NCBI RefSeq assembly: GCF_002575655.3
Contig: NC_053037.3
Coordinates: 206,648,243-206,712,242 of the forward strand
From: Aegilops tauschii subsp. strangulata
Lineage: Eukaryota > Streptophyta > Magnoliopsida > Poales > Poaceae
DNA: 64,000 bases
Direction of reading: 5' to 3'
Below are positions 31,045 to 42,762 of this stretch, one piece after another. Below the pieces are notes generated by a model, which worked only from the letters and a program-made list of their open reading frames with translations, did no database searches and had not been told where the DNA came from. The position numbers and the translations under genes were made by a program. Numbering within the stretch: the stretch's first letter is position 1; every line of letters starts with the position of its first letter.

Positions 31045-33868
31045 ATCTATTCTTGTTTTTATGCCTAGCTAGGGGCGTTAAACGATAGCGAGGCAGCCCA
31101 ATTTTATTTTTGTTCCTTGCTTTTTGTTCCTGTTTAGCAATAAATATTTCATCTAGCCTCTGGTTAGATGTGGTTTTATGTTTTAATTAGTGTTTGTGCC
31201 AAGTAAAACCTATAGGATCTTCTTGGGTGATAATTATTTTTTGACACTTAATGGGTGATAATTATTTGATCTTGCTGAAAAAGACAGAAACTTTATGCTC
31301 ACGAAAACAATTGTTAAAAATCACCAGAAAGTGATAAAACACTTATTCCAATTGCAGTAGATCAATAAACAAATTATTTAGGTCGTCCTATTTTCACAGA
31401 ATTTTTGAGTCACAGAAGTTTTCGTTTGATACAAATTACTACAGACTGTTTTGTTTTTGACAGATTCTGTTTTTTGTGTGTTGTTTGCTTATTTTAATGA
31501 ATCTATGGCTAGTATCGGGAGGTATGAACCATAGAGAAGTTGGATTACAGTAGGTTTAACACCAATATAAATAAAGAATGAGTTCATTACAGTACCTTAA
31601 AGTGGTGGTTTGTTTTATTTCCCTAACGGAGCTCATGAGATTTTCTGTTGAGTTTTGTGTTGTGAAGTTTTCAAGTTTTATGTAAAGATTTGATGGATTT
31701 TGGAATAAGGAGTGGCAAGAGCCTAAACTTGGGGATTCCAAAGGCACCCCAAGGTAAAATTCAAGGACAACCAAAAGCCTAAGCTTGGGGATGCCCCGGA
31801 AGGCATCCCCTCCTTTGTCTTCGTCTATCGGTAACTTTAATTGATGCTATATTTTTATTCACCGCATGTTATGTGTTTTGCTTGGAGCATCTTGTATGAT
31901 TTGAGTCTTTTCGTTTTAGTTTACCACAATCATCCTTTCTGTACACACCTTTTGGAGAGACACACATGAATCGGAATTTATTAGAATACTCTATGTGCTT
32001 CACTTATATCTTTTGAGCTAGATAATTTTGCTCTAGTGCTTCGCTTATATCATTTTAGAGCACGGTGGTGGTTTATTTTAGAGAAATTTATTGATCTCTC
32101 ATGCTTCACTTATATTATTTTGAGAGTATTTTATAACAGCATGGTAATTTTCTTCGGTTGAAATTTTAGTCCTAAAGTGATGAGCATCCAAGATAGGTAT
32201 AATAAAAACTATCATATAAAGTGCATTGAATACTATGAGAAGTTTGATTCTTTATGATTGTTTTGAGATATGAAGATGGTGATATTAGAGTCATGCTAGT
32301 TGAGTACTTGTGAATTTGAGAAATACTTGTGTTAAAGTTTGTGATTCCTGTAGCATGCACGTATGGTGAACCGTTATGTGATGAAGTCGGAGCATGATTT
32401 ATTTATTGATTGTCTTCCTTATGGGTGGTGGTCGGGGACGAGCGATGGTCTTTTCCTACCAATCTATCCCCCTAGGAGCATGCACGTAATACTTCGTTTC
32501 GATAACTAATATATTTTTGCAATAAGTATGTGAGTTCTTTATGACTAATGTTGAGTCCATGGATTATGCGCACTCTCACCCTTCCACCATTGCTAGCCTC
32601 TCTAATACCGCGCACCTTTCGCTGGTATCATACACCCACCATATACCTTCCTCAAAACAGCCACCATACTTACCTATTATGGCATTTCCATAGCCATTCC
32701 GAGATATATTGCCATGCAACTTTCCACCATTCCGTTTATTATGACACGCTCCATCATTGTCATATTGCTTTGCATGATCATGTAGTTGACATCGTATTTG
32801 TGGCAAAGCCACCGTTCATGATTTTCATACATGTCACTCTTGATTCATTGCATATCCCGGTACACCGCTGGAGGCATTCACATAGAGTCATATTTTGTTC
32901 TAAGTATTGAGTTGTAAGTAAATAAAAGTGTGATGATCAGCATTATTAGAGCATTGTCCCAAGTGAGGAAAGGTTGATGGAGAATATGATTCCCCCACAA
33001 TTCGGGATGAAACTACGGACTAAAAATAAAAAAGAAAGAAATAAAAGAGGCCATAAAAAAGAGAAAGTCCCAAACAAAAAAAAGAAAAAAAGAGAGAAAA
33101 AGAGAGAAGGGACAATGTTGCTATCCTTCTACCACACTTGTGCTTCAAAGTAGCACCGTGATCTTCATGATAGAGAGTCTTCTATGTTATCACTTTCATA
33201 TACTAGTGGGAATTTTACATTATAGAACTTGGCTTGTATATTCCAATGATGGGCTTCCTCAAAATGCCCTAGGTCTTCGCAAGCGAGTTGGATGCACACC
33301 CACTTAGTTTCTTTTGTTGAGCTTTCATACACTTATAGCTCTAGTGCATCCATTGCATGGCAATCCCTACTCACTCACATTCATATCTATTGATGGGCAT
33401 CTCCATAGCCCGTTGATACGCCTAGTTGATGTGAGACTATCTTCTCCTTTTTGTCTTCTCCACAACCACCATTCTATTCCACATATAGTACTATGTCCCT
33501 GGCTCCCGCTCATGATTCCTGAAGATTGAAAAGTTTGAGAACATCAAAAGTATGAAGCAATTGCTTGGCTTGTCATCGAGGTTGTGCATGATTTAAATAT
33601 TTTGTGTGATGAAGATAGAGCATAGCCAGACTATATGATTTTGTAGGGATAACTTTCTTTGGCCATGTTATTTTGAGAAGACATAATTGCTTTCTTAGTA
33701 TGCTTGAAGTATTATTATTTTTATGTCAATATTAAACTTTTGTCTTGAATCTTTCGGATCTGAACATTCATGCCACAATAAAGAAAATTACATTGAGAAT
33801 TATGCTAGGTAGCATTCCACATCAAAAATTATGTTTTTATCATTTACCTACTCGAGGACGAGCAGGAA
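31045..33868 (+). other. Non-coding internal region of the gag-only element
   Basis: No gene is supported in 2.8 kb. Much of it is shared with 50050-52228 of the related element, for example TCATGTAGTTGACATCGTAT and the AAGCTTGGGGATGCC repeats near 31770. A purine-rich A/G tract lies at about 33003-33110. The conservation may reflect recent common origin or packaging signals. Confidence 0.6.
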
Positions 33869-33885
33869 TTAAGCTTGGGGATGCT
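33869..33885 (+). other. Polypurine tract of the gag-only element
   Basis: TTAAGCTTGGGGATGCT stands directly before the 3' LTR and is identical to 52229-52245. Confidence 0.75.
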
Positions 33886-35446
33886 TGATACGTCTCCAAC
33901 GTATCTATAATTTTTGATTGTTCCATGCTATTATATTATCTGTTTTGGATGTTTAATGGGCTTTATTATGCACTTTTATATTGTTTTTGGGACTAACCTA
34001 CTAACCGGATGCCCAGTGCAAATTGCTGTTTTTTTGCCTATTTCAGTGTTTCGCAGAAAAGGAATATCAAACGGAATGAAACCTTCACGAGGATCGTTTT
34101 TGGAACAAACGCAATCCAGTAGACTTTGAGTGGACGTCAAGGAAGCAACAAGGCGGCCACGAGGTAGGAGGGCGCGCCCAGGGGGTAGGTGTGCCCCCAC
34201 CCTTGTGGGCCCCTCATGGCTCCACCGACCTACTTCTTTTGCCTATATATATATATATATATATATATTCTTATACCCTGAAAATCCAGGAGCACCACGA
34301 AACACTTTTTCCACCGCCGCAACCTTCTGTACCCGTGAGATCCCATCTTGGGGCCTTTTCTGGTGCTCCGCCGGAGAGGGAATCGATCACGGCTACATCA
34401 ACACCATGGCTTCTCCGATGATGTGTGAGTAGTTTACCACAGACCTTCGGGTCCATAGTTATTATCTAGATGGCTTCTTCTCTCTCTTTGGATCTCAATA
34501 CAAATTTCTCCTCGATTCTCTTGGAGATCTATTCGATGCAATACTTTTTGCGGTGTGTTTGTCGAGATCCGATGAATTGTGGGTTTATGATCAAGATTAT
34601 CTATGAACAATATTTGGTTCTTCTCTGAATTCTTATATGTATGATTTGATATCTTTGCAAGTCTCTTCGAATTATCAGTTTGGTTTGGCCTACTAGATTG
34701 ATATTTCTTGCAATGGTAGAAGTGCTTAGCTTTGGGTTCAATCTTGCATTGTCCTTTCCCAATGACGGCAGGGGCAGCAAGGCACATATTGTATTGTTGC
34801 CATCGAGGATAAAAAGATGGGGTTTATATCATATTGCTTGAGTTTATCCCTCTACATCATGTCATCTTCCTTAATGCGTTACTCTATTCTTATGAACTTA
34901 ATACTCTAGATGCATGCTGGATAGTAGTCGATGTGTGGAGTAATAGTATTAGATGCAGAATCGTTTCGGTCTACTTGTCACGGACGTGATTCCTATATAC
35001 ATGATCATGCCTAGAAATTCTCATAACTATGCACTTTTCTATCAATTGCTCGACAATAATTTGTTCACCCACCGTAGAATTTGCTATCTTGAGAGAAGCC
35101 ACTAGTGAAACCTATGGCCCCCGGGTCTATTTTCCATCATATAAGTTTCCGATCTATTTTATTTTTCAATCTTTACTTTCCAATCTATACCGTAAAAATA
35201 CCAAAAATATTTGTCTTATTATCTCTATCGGATCTCACTTTTGCAAGTGGCCGTGAAGGGATTGACAACCCCTTTATCGCGTTGGTTGCAAGGTTCTTAT
35301 TTGTTTGTGAAGTACTAGGGATTTGCGTGTAACCTCCTACTGGATTGATACCTTGGTTCTCAAAAACTGAGGGAAATACTTAAGCTACTTTGCTGCACCA
35401 CCCTTTCCTCTTCAAGGGAAAACCAATGCATGCTCAAGAGGTAGCA
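33886..35446 (+). repeat. 3' LTR of the gag-only element
   Basis: It matches 28640-30201 with scattered differences, including a longer (TA)n run at about 34246-34268 beside the TATA region. ATAGT follows. Confidence 0.88.
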
Positions 35447-35451
35447 ATAGT

Positions 35452-36228
35452 CGTGTACAAAATAGATTCAAATTTAGCTCCTCCATTCCAAAATAATCAT
35501 AGTTATAGGATTTTCAAGTTTGAAAATTTCAAAATGAAGCGGATAATTTAATGAGGTTTTCGGACATACAAGGTCAAATTTAACTTTCTCTATTTAGGTC
35601 AATCCTCAAAGTTCAAGAGTACTCTAAACGTGAATGCTTCTGTTTCAAAATTTCAAACGAACCGCCACAAGAGCCTCTACCCGCCCGAAACCGCGTGAGA
35701 CCAATGTTTGGTAGTAGAAGGAAATTACTTTTCTAACTCCGAACCGTCAAACCTACCGACATGACGTCCAAACGTCTAAACTGGGGTAGGCTTCTAGCTT
35801 CATCTAGACGCCACGCAACCGCCTCCGAAAAACATTCATACACAATGGCCGCCTAAGCACACATTTGGGACACCTGGGATTACCATCCTACCCCCGACCC
35901 GCAGTAGGTCCGAAATTTAAGAGGGGGCAAAGTTTGTAGTTTCCACAAATTTCAAACAAGCGCGTCCCATATGTTCCAAAAAGCAAAAAACAAGCGCGTC
36001 CCGGACCGAAACATGGTTCTCCCTTAGCTCCCCCTGCCCCCCGTCCGATTCCCCATTCGTACTCTGTGGCGCCAAAACTACCTCTCCACCAGCCGCGAAA
36101 TCCCGGCGTCCTCCGTCCGCCACCCCATACCACCCATCAACCACCGCCCTCCTCCATCACGCCGGAGCCGATACCGCGACGTCGTCCTCCACCGCAACCT
36201 CAACCGCAACGCCCTCCAAGGCTAGTAG
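35452..36228. promoter_or_regulatory. Probable promoter and 5' region of the Transposase_24-type gene
   Basis: No element is recognised here. The base composition changes from AT-rich to strongly CT-rich (36010-36230, many CCTCC, CCACC and CCGCC), as in grass 5' untranslated regions. A definite TATA box is not seen. Confidence 0.35.
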
Positions 36229-36496
36229 TTGAAGCCGAGGCCGAGCCGTCCGTACCCAAGCCAGTTCAACCATGCTGCCGCTCCAACTTCGCCACCGTCC
36301 ACCGCACCAGAGCTGTTCCTGCCATGTCGTCCTTCCCCGCCTTCCCCTCCACCGACATACAGCCACGACAACATAGTCAACAATTTGGCCATGGGTTCGT
36401 CCAAGCCCGCACCCTCCTCCAAAACATCAGTTTCCCCGGCAAAAAGAAGAAGATCGGCGCGACATGTGGAGGCGACCACACTAGAAACCGGAAATG
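36229..36496 (+). pseudogene. Likely first coding exon of the Transposase_24-type gene
   Basis: The frame contains a Pro/Ser-rich part and then MGSSKPAPSSKTSVSPAKR with basic residues (KRRRSAR), ending at a GT donor (36497-36498). The start codon is not certain; the inner ATG of MGSS is an alternative. Confidence 0.45.
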
Positions 36497-37250
36497 GTAC
36501 TCCACTTCCCTTATTTGTGCAAATCTTACGTGTCTGCTTGCACAGTATTCATCCCACAGAAGACACTAGTTGACCGCTTCTTCTTGATACTAGATGTTCC
36601 TAGTTACTCGCGATGCACAAGGTTTCTGCTCATATACTATTTCACCTTAGCTAGAGGTCCGTCGCCCCCCTGGATTTCAGTTCCTGGTCAGTTGATTCCT
36701 AATTAATGGAAGCAGCGCCTCGGTGTTTATCTTAGGGGCGTGTGGGGCCTAGAGCTGCTGGCGCCCGATCTGGAGGTCGGCCTGGATTAAAGGGATGGCC
36801 TGGGGGCGCTGCCAAGCACGGTGGTGGTGTGAGGTCGAGGGGAGGGCTGGGTGGCGGAGGCAGGGCTCTGGGCCGGTGGTCGCTGGCGGTTCGAGAAAGA
36901 TCGTCAACAGTGACTGGCGGGAGGTAGACGAAGGCCATTTGCCTGTTCCTTATAGATCGGACGGTTCATAACAAAATTGATTGACCTATTTATTTTCAGT
37001 CAACTGTTATTTTAATAGGACCACATGTGGTGGTGTGCTGGAGGAGTACCTGCATTTCCTATGCTCATATATTACAAAATCATACGGAGTAGAAGCTAAT
37101 TTTGTTTTCCATGCAATGTTGTAGAGCCATCATATGTCTCATGTCATTTATTTTTTAGCCACCTGCTATCTGCTACTTTTACAGTGCAGTAGTTCTGCAC
37201 ACACTTAACCCATACTCTCACTATTGTGTTTTTATGCAAGGGTATTTCAG

Positions 37251-37420
37251 ACTCTACTACCTTCACAGAAGCAGAAAATAAAAGAGAGAAATTGCTCTAG
37301 CATGGTACGCGGCTAGGCCAGACACATTTCAGCCATTTAAAGGCTGCAGTGTCACCAGATGGAGACGGTAAACGTAGCTCTGGAGTTGATGACCTCGCTC
37401 CGAATGAACCACCATCCCAG
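37251..37420 (+). pseudogene. Exon of the Transposase_24-type gene, duplicated copy 1
   Basis: It follows TTTCAG and ends CCATCCCAG before GTGCCT. The frame gives AAVSPDGDGKRSSGVDDLAP and NEPPSQ with one TAG. Its end and the following intron resemble those after 38047 and after about 43209. Confidence 0.5.
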
Positions 37421-37485
37421 GTGCCTGATTTAACTTCGCGGTGTCATATGTGGTTATATGTTGCATATGGTGTCTAGCTTGTATT

Positions 37486-37720
37486 CGAAAGGCCGAAGTC
37501 GGTCTTTATTAAGTTAAGGAAAGATATTTTTTACATGAACCACCATCCCGGGAGCACCAGAAGTCAAATGGCTAGTCAGGGCACTGGCCGAGCCAGTGAC
37601 AAGCCCAGCACAGACATGCATCACCTGGAAGCCAACTAAAAAGCCACGATGGTGGCGAAGCAACCCGCCTCCCACCAGGCTTTCAGGTCCTAAATGATCA
37701 TGCTCACCACTCCAGCCGGA
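37486..37720 (-). mobile_element. 5'-truncated LINE-type insertion (235 bp)
   Basis: The insert is flanked by the 15-bp direct repeat TGTCTAGCTTGTATT at 37471-37485 and 37721-37735. On the minus strand it ends TTAATAAAGACCGACTTCGG plus CCTTTCG, with an AATAAA signal near the 3' end. A long target duplication and a missing 5' part fit target-primed retroposition. A SINE is possible but no pol III boxes were recognised. Confidence 0.65.
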
Positions 37721-37912
37721 TGTCTAGCTTGTATTGCTTCCAATTTGGTTAAATTGCATTTGCTTAGCTTACACACTATACCTTTGAATATGACACGCCT
37801 TCCTGTTTTTGGTACATACTAGTACATCTGTCTATTAACCATGTTCTTACATCAAACTATTGTTCTTGTGTATCCCTCATCAATCACCTATGATGAGGCA
37901 GTCAGGCAAGTG

Positions 37913-38047
37913 GACTACTGTGAGAAAATATCCTCACTTAAAGATTGCAGCGTCAGCCTCCCCACACAAGAAACAGCAAGGCTAGATGAAGATAGTGAAC
38001 ATAGCTCTATAGTTGATTACCGCATTTCCCCTACACTAGCATCGCAG
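37913..38047 (+). pseudogene. Exon of the Transposase_24-type gene, duplicated copy 2
   Basis: The frame reads DCSVSLPTQETARLDEDSEH and YRISPTLASQ, then a GT donor at 38048. The end pattern (S)-x-SQ|GTGCTTGCTCT and the intron text after it (ATGTGGTTGCATGTTGC) repeat those of the neighbouring copies. The acceptor site was not fixed; CTTAAAG near 37943 is one option. Confidence 0.45.
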
Positions 38048-38367
38048 GTGCTTGCTCTAACTTGGCAGCGTGATATGTGGTTGCATGTTGCATATGGTGT
38101 CTAGATTGTAATTCTTCCAATCTGGGTAAATTGCATGTGCCATTCTGCTTAGTTTATACATTATACATGTTAATGTGACATGCCTTCCTGTTTTTAGTAC
38201 ATAGTAGATCTGTCTATTAAGCATCTTCTTACATAAAACTATTGTTTTTTTGTATCCCGCATAAATCAATATGACGAGACACCTTTAGTATATGGAGTGT
38301 GATATTAGTTGCATCTTTCATATGATTTATAGCATGCGCTGCTTCTAATTTTTTGAAAGGCCATTTA

Positions 38368-38945
38368 CACTACAGGAAACAGCTACTTTGCCGTCTGCCA
38401 CGGCGGACGGCAAAGGCTCGAAAGGTGGACGACAAAGACCTTTGCCGTCAGCCGCGGACGGCAAAAGGCTCCGGCAAAGAAGGCTACGGTAAACAGCTGC
38501 TTTGCCGTCTGGTTCCTGGCGGCGGACGGCAAAGGCTCTTTGCAGTCTGCGGCGGACGGCAAAGAGGGCGGACGGCAATAATTGCGCTGTCAGTCCGTTA
38601 AGTGGCTAACGGCAGACCTTTGCCGTCCGCCGCTGATGGCAAAATTTCTCTGGTCTTTGCCGTCTGCCGTATGATGTCATCTACACGTCACTAGATGGCA
38701 GGTTCTTTGCCGTCTGCCACAGATGGCAAAGTGCAGGTTCTTTGCCGTCTGCCACAGAAGGCAAAGTGCAGGTTCTTTGCCGTCTGCCACAGATGGCAAA
38801 GTCTTTGCCGTCTGCCACTGTAGGCAAACTGACCAAATGGGTCAGCTCCCAGGAAGCACAGTTGGCTGCCACGTGGCTTCTTTGCCGTCCGTGGCAGACG
38901 GCAAAGAGCTCTTTGCCGTCGGTGGCAGACGGCAAAGAGCCTGCA
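38368..38945. repeat. Left subterminal repeat region of the CACTA element
   Basis: More than ten copies of TTTGCCGTCYGCC or its inverse are visible, often as hairpins (TTTGCCGTCCGTGGCAGACG and on). Apparent ORFs here follow the repeat and are not genes. Confidence 0.88.
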
Positions 38946-39239
38946 TATTGGCTGTTTTTTCTGTTTTTTATTAAATCCCACAATTTGCACAGAAAATATA
39001 TATGACATATATAGATATATTTCCATATCACATATCCAGCACATAAGTTTCATATCACATATCACATATCACATCAGTTTCATCCATACACATTGTTCAT
39101 ACATAAGCAAGTTCCATCCATACACATTGTTCCATCCATATATATATTACAATGCAAAGTTTCATCAAGATAGCAAGTTCCATCATAGCAAGCTAGATAC
39201 AATGCAAAGTTTCATCAAAGGAAAAGCAAGCACTCCATC

Positions 39240-41661
39240 ATAGCAAGCTAGCTTCCATGAAGTGAATGAAATCTGCAAAATGGTAAATAAGAAAGTTAGA
39301 AATAGGTGACTAGAACAAGAAGTATAAACTGGATCATTTATAAGCTAACCTAGGAGCTACTCAGGTAAATTGGGTCATTTTAGAGCTAACTTGGATAAAC
39401 TGGATCATTTATAAGCTAACCTAGGTAAGATGGGTCATTTTGGAGCTAACCTAGGTGAAATGGGTCATTTTGGAGCTAACCTAGGTGAAATGGGTCATTT
39501 TAAAGCTAACGTAGGTAAAATGGATCATTTAGGAGCTAATCTACGTAAAATGGGTCATTTTAGAGCTAATTTAGTTGAAATGGATCTTTTTGAGCTAACT
39601 TAGGTGAAATGGATCATTTAAGAGCTAATTTAGGTGAAATGGATCGTTTTTTAGCTCACTTAGGTCAAATGGATCGTTTATGAGCTAAATTAGTTGAAAT
39701 GGATCGTTTATGAGATAACCTAGGTAAGATGGGTCATTTTGGAGTTAACGTAGGTGAAATGGGCCATTTTAAAGCTAACGTAGGTAAAATGGATCATTTA
39801 GGAGCTAATCTAGGTAAAATGGGTCATTTTTGAGCTAACTTGGATGAACTGCATCATTTATAAGCTAACCTAGATAAAATGGGTCATTTTGGAGGAAAAT
39901 AAGCTAACTCTAGGTCATTATGGTAAGCATATTGGAGGAAATAAAGCTAAGTCTAGGTCTTTATGCATTTGTTAAGAAAAACACTAGAGAAACTTACCGT
40001 GATCAGGGAGGTGTAGGAGCGGGGTGGCTAGTGCCGCTACCTGGAGAAGGATCGTGCGATGCGTTTCTGGAGTTAAGCTGCACCAAAGATCATTTCCAAT
40101 GTCTCGTTAGCATTACGACACTCAAATGTTAAGACTACCAAGTAATGTCCATTCAAACTAAACTCACCGTGCTCCCAGGAGCAATCACTGGCATCGGCGG
40201 AGCGGGCTGACAGGACTTCTCGCACACAGACTGCACATTTGGTTTTCAGAACAGAGTCATACTAGTTAGTAATGAGACTCAAATGTTAAGACTAGCAAGT
40301 AATCTGCAGAAGAAACTTACCACAAGGAGCTCGTACATGGCCCTTGCCTGCATGTCATTCCGTGCCCTCTCCTCCTCCATCATCTTTCTCGTCCTCTCCT
40401 CCATCTCCCGCTGCCTCTCCGCCGCCTCCGCCAGAAGTTTCTCCGTTCTATCTCTCTCAGTCTGTATAGCAGCCTGCAACACCACTCACATGACCATTTG
40501 TAATCATTGATGGAAGTGCACACAATGTAATGGAGAAAGATAACTGAGTACGTATCACTAACCTTGATGGCGAGTTGCACTGGCCGTTCACGAGGCCTTA
40601 TCTCAGGAGCGGAGCTCGACTGGCGCGCCTTGATCTCCGGGAGAGTGCTAGGACAACGGATAAGTCCATCTCCAATGGCTATGGAGCCATGGGACCTCCC
40701 GCCACCAGATATCATCACCAGCTCTGGATCAATGGGACCCTGGCTCGGGTTAAAGTCCTCCCCTTTCCTCGCCTTCCCCTCATCTCTATATCTCACGAGC
40801 TTGTTGTGGGAGGAGATGTTGGTGAAGTTGTTTGCATCATCGAGGTCAGACTGAGAGAAAGCCTTGACTTTCTTGAAAGAGCCAGTGTGGGCCATGGCAT
40901 ACAGGTCGTACACCTCTGGCACCTTATCCGCCTTATTGTGGCGTGCCTGAAAGAGAGAAACAATGAAAATCAGTAATTAAAGGGCTCAAGCTAGCATGAT
41001 GAATGAATTGCATGAATCATGACGCAAACCACATACCCAGTTGCGCCCGAACTGATATAAGTTGGAGCTGCCTTGATGGTGTGGCACACCTTCCATTTGG
41101 GCACTTTTGTCCTTGGCCTGGTTGTGGAGGGCTAGCCATTCTTGTGAGCACCACTCATCGACCAACACCTCCCAACAATCCATCAGATCCGCACACCATC
41201 TCGGAGGCGCCTAAGTTAGCAAATAGAAACTTGAGCGCTAAGGCTAAGAATTACTAAATGAAGGAACTTAAGTAGAAGGCCTTAAGAATTACCTTCATGT
41301 ACTGCTCCTTACTCAGGAACTTATCGCGGCACGCCGGCTTGGTCTTCTTGATACCACGCAAGGCGTAGTAGTCTCGAACAGCCTGCACCCGAGCCTCGTG
41401 CCGTAAGTTCTGGAGTAGGCGCTTGCAGACGTTCTGGATAACATTTGCGCTGTCCTCCTCGTATCCCTCCTCACACCTGTAGAATGTCTGCAACCAAATG
41501 AGACAATATTGATTAGTACAATTAATAACTAGCTAGTTGAAGATTTTGAAATGTGTAAAGGAGAAATTACCCAGAACGTCCTGATCACCATGTCTGCCCT
41601 CGTGTCGCACACGACACCGTCGATAATGACATCCGGCGGGGCCGGGGCAGCCACGTAGTGC
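39240..41661 (-). CDS. Transposase_24-like gene of the CACTA element
   Basis: I model exons at about 41571-41661, 41293-41487, 41037-41210, 40563-40946, 40321-40473, 40167-40230 and 39998-40077, with a last short exon ending near 39240. All inner borders follow GT-AG, and inner exon lengths (195, 174, 384, 153 and 64+80) keep the frame. The protein has VICDTR-like VVCDTRADMVIRTFW, CEEGYEEDSANVIQNVCKRL, DCWEVLVDEWCSQEWLALHN and HHQGSSNLYQFGRNW. Next come KVPEVYDLYAMAHTGSFKKV and a Glu/Arg-rich coiled coil (RTEKLLAEAAERQREMEER). This is the Transposase_24 pattern of CACTA accessory proteins. No stop breaks the exons. The N-terminus, reaching into the G-rich minisatellite, is not defined. Confidence 0.68.
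39325..39915. repeat. About 20 tandem copies of a 30-bp unit inside a CACTA intron
   Basis: The unit is close to GAAATGGGTCATTTTGGAGC plus TAACCTAGGT, with frequent changes (GGATCA for GGGTCA, AATT for AACC). It lies between the last two modelled exons of the CACTA gene. There are no spacers, so this is a minisatellite and not a CRISPR. Confidence 0.88.
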
Positions 41662-41673
41662 TCCCAGCTCCTC

Positions 41674-41855
41674 GGGGTCAGGGGGTTAGGGGGTCGGGGG
41701 GTCGGGGTGTCGTGTCGGGGTCAGGGGGTTAGGGGGTCGGGGGGTCGGGGTGTCGTGTCGGGGTCAGGGGGTTAGGGGGTCGGGTGTCGGGGTGGAGTCG
41801 GGGTCGGGTGTCGGGGTGTGGTGTCGCGGTTGGGGGTCAGGGGGTCAGGGGGTCT
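41674..41855. repeat. G-rich minisatellite, 43-bp period
   Basis: Units start with GGGGTCAGGGGGTTAGGGGG at 41674, 41717 and 41760, then become irregular. Runs of four to six G separated by short loops could form G-quadruplexes on the plus strand. It lies at the 5' edge of the CACTA gene. Confidence 0.85.
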
Positions 41856-41910
41856 TCTCATTCTTCTACTACTTCTACTTCTTCTCATTCTTCTACTTCT
41901 TCTCATCCCC

Positions 41911-42119
41911 CGTCTTCTTCTTCTTCTTCTTCTTCTTTCTCCTCCTCCTCCTCTTCTTCTTCTTCTTCTTCTTCTTCTTCTTCTTCTTCTTCTTCTTCTT
42001 CTTCTTTCTCCTCCTCCTCCTCCTCCTCCTCTTCTTCTTCTTCTTCTTCTTCTTCTTCTTCTTCTTCTTCTTCTTCTTTCTCCTCCTCCTCCTCCTCCTC
42101 TTCTTCTTCTTCTTCCCCC
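41911..42119. repeat. (CTT)n/(CCT)n microsatellite
   Basis: About 200 bp alternate between CTT and CCT blocks. All three plus-strand frames read as long Ser, Leu or Phe runs and none is a gene. On the minus strand it is (AAG)n/(AGG)n, upstream of the CACTA gene. Confidence 0.9.
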
Positions 42120-42295
42120 TTCTACTTAACCTTAACCTAAACTAAAAACCTAAACTAATTAAAACTAAACTATTTAAACTAATTAAACCTAAACTAATTA
42201 AACTAAATAACCTAAACTAATTAATTCTAAACTGAAAAAACTTAAACTAAAAAACCTTATCTAAACAGAAAAGAAAAACAAAAAAACAGAAAAAA

Positions 42296-42759
42296 ATGGG
42301 AGGGGCTCACTGTGGGGGGCGGCGACGGGTCGGGGAGGGGCCGGCGACGGGGGGCCGGGGCGGGGCGGTGGAGGAGGCGGGGCGGCGGGGGGCCCGGGCG
42401 GGGGGGGGGGTACCTGCCGTTAGTCAAGTGCCCTCTTTGCCGTCCGCCAGCCTTTGCCGTCCGCCTTTTTGCCTCTTTGTCGTCTGCTAGCGGACGGCAA
42501 AGAGGTGGGTCGTTAAGATTTTTTCAAACGAGCGGGGGGTGGGGGCCACCACACTCTTTGCCGTCTGCCAGCGGACGGCAAAGATTCTTTGCCGTCTACT
42601 GGCAGATGGCAAAGAGCTGGCAGATGGCAAAGAGCTTCTTTGCCGTGTGCCTGTTCTTTGCCTTCTGCTTTTGGGTAGCTGATGGCAAAGAGCTTCTTTG
42701 CCGTCAGCTAGCAGACGGCAAAGAGTTGGCAGATGGCAAATTAGCTGATTCCAGTAGTG
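42296..42759. repeat. Right end of the CACTA element: G-rich block and subterminal repeats
   Basis: A very G-rich block (42296-42415, ending with a run of about 10 G) is followed by several TTTGCCGTC/GACGGCAAAG repeats up to the terminal repeat at 42759. This should be the promoter side of the minus-strand gene. Confidence 0.75.
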
Positions 42760-42762
42760 TTA

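Larger units (their letters stand above)
28640..35446 (+). mobile_element. Non-autonomous Athila-type LTR retrotransposon with gag remnant (6.8 kb)
   Basis: Two LTRs of 1562 and 1561 bp flank an internal part with primer site, a gag-like ORF and a polypurine tract. There are no protease, RT, RNase H or integrase sequences. ATAGT is duplicated at 28635-28639 and 35447-35451. The LTRs are closely related to those at 48391-53820. The LTR pattern TGATACGTCTCCAACGTATC is common in Triticeae (Sabrina/WHAM type; exact name not fixed). It must have moved with proteins supplied by another element. Confidence 0.9.
38368..42759 (-). mobile_element. CACTA (En/Spm) DNA transposon, 4.4 kb
   Basis: The ends are CACTACAGGAAACAGCTACT and the inverse of CTGATTCCAGTAGTG; TTA is duplicated at 38365-38367 and 42760-42762. 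Both ends hold many subterminal copies of CTTTGCCGTCTGCC and its inverse GGCAGACGGCAAAG (38390-38940 and 42436-42735), the expected transposase-binding repeats. It carries one minus-strand gene of Transposase_24 type. I see no TNP2/TNPD-type main transposase, so it probably depends on a helper. The interior also holds tandem repeats, a G-rich minisatellite and a long CTT/CCT microsatellite. Confidence 0.92.

Noticed and set aside
36732..36938. Pro-rich minus ORF and Gly-rich plus ORF
   Set aside because: Low-complexity, GC-rich intron sequence of the Transposase_24-type gene.
38345..39065. Several ORFs with repeated RRQR/LPSA/ADGK-like motifs
   Set aside because: They read through the CTTTGCCGTC subterminal repeats of the CACTA element in various frames.
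39325..39915. Regularly spaced 30-bp repeats that might suggest a CRISPR array
   Set aside because: The units abut with no unique spacers and drift along the array; the host is a plant nuclear genome.
41750..42145. Three long plus-strand ORFs with Phe, Ser or Leu runs
   Set aside because: They are the three frames of one CTT/CCT microsatellite and carry no domain.
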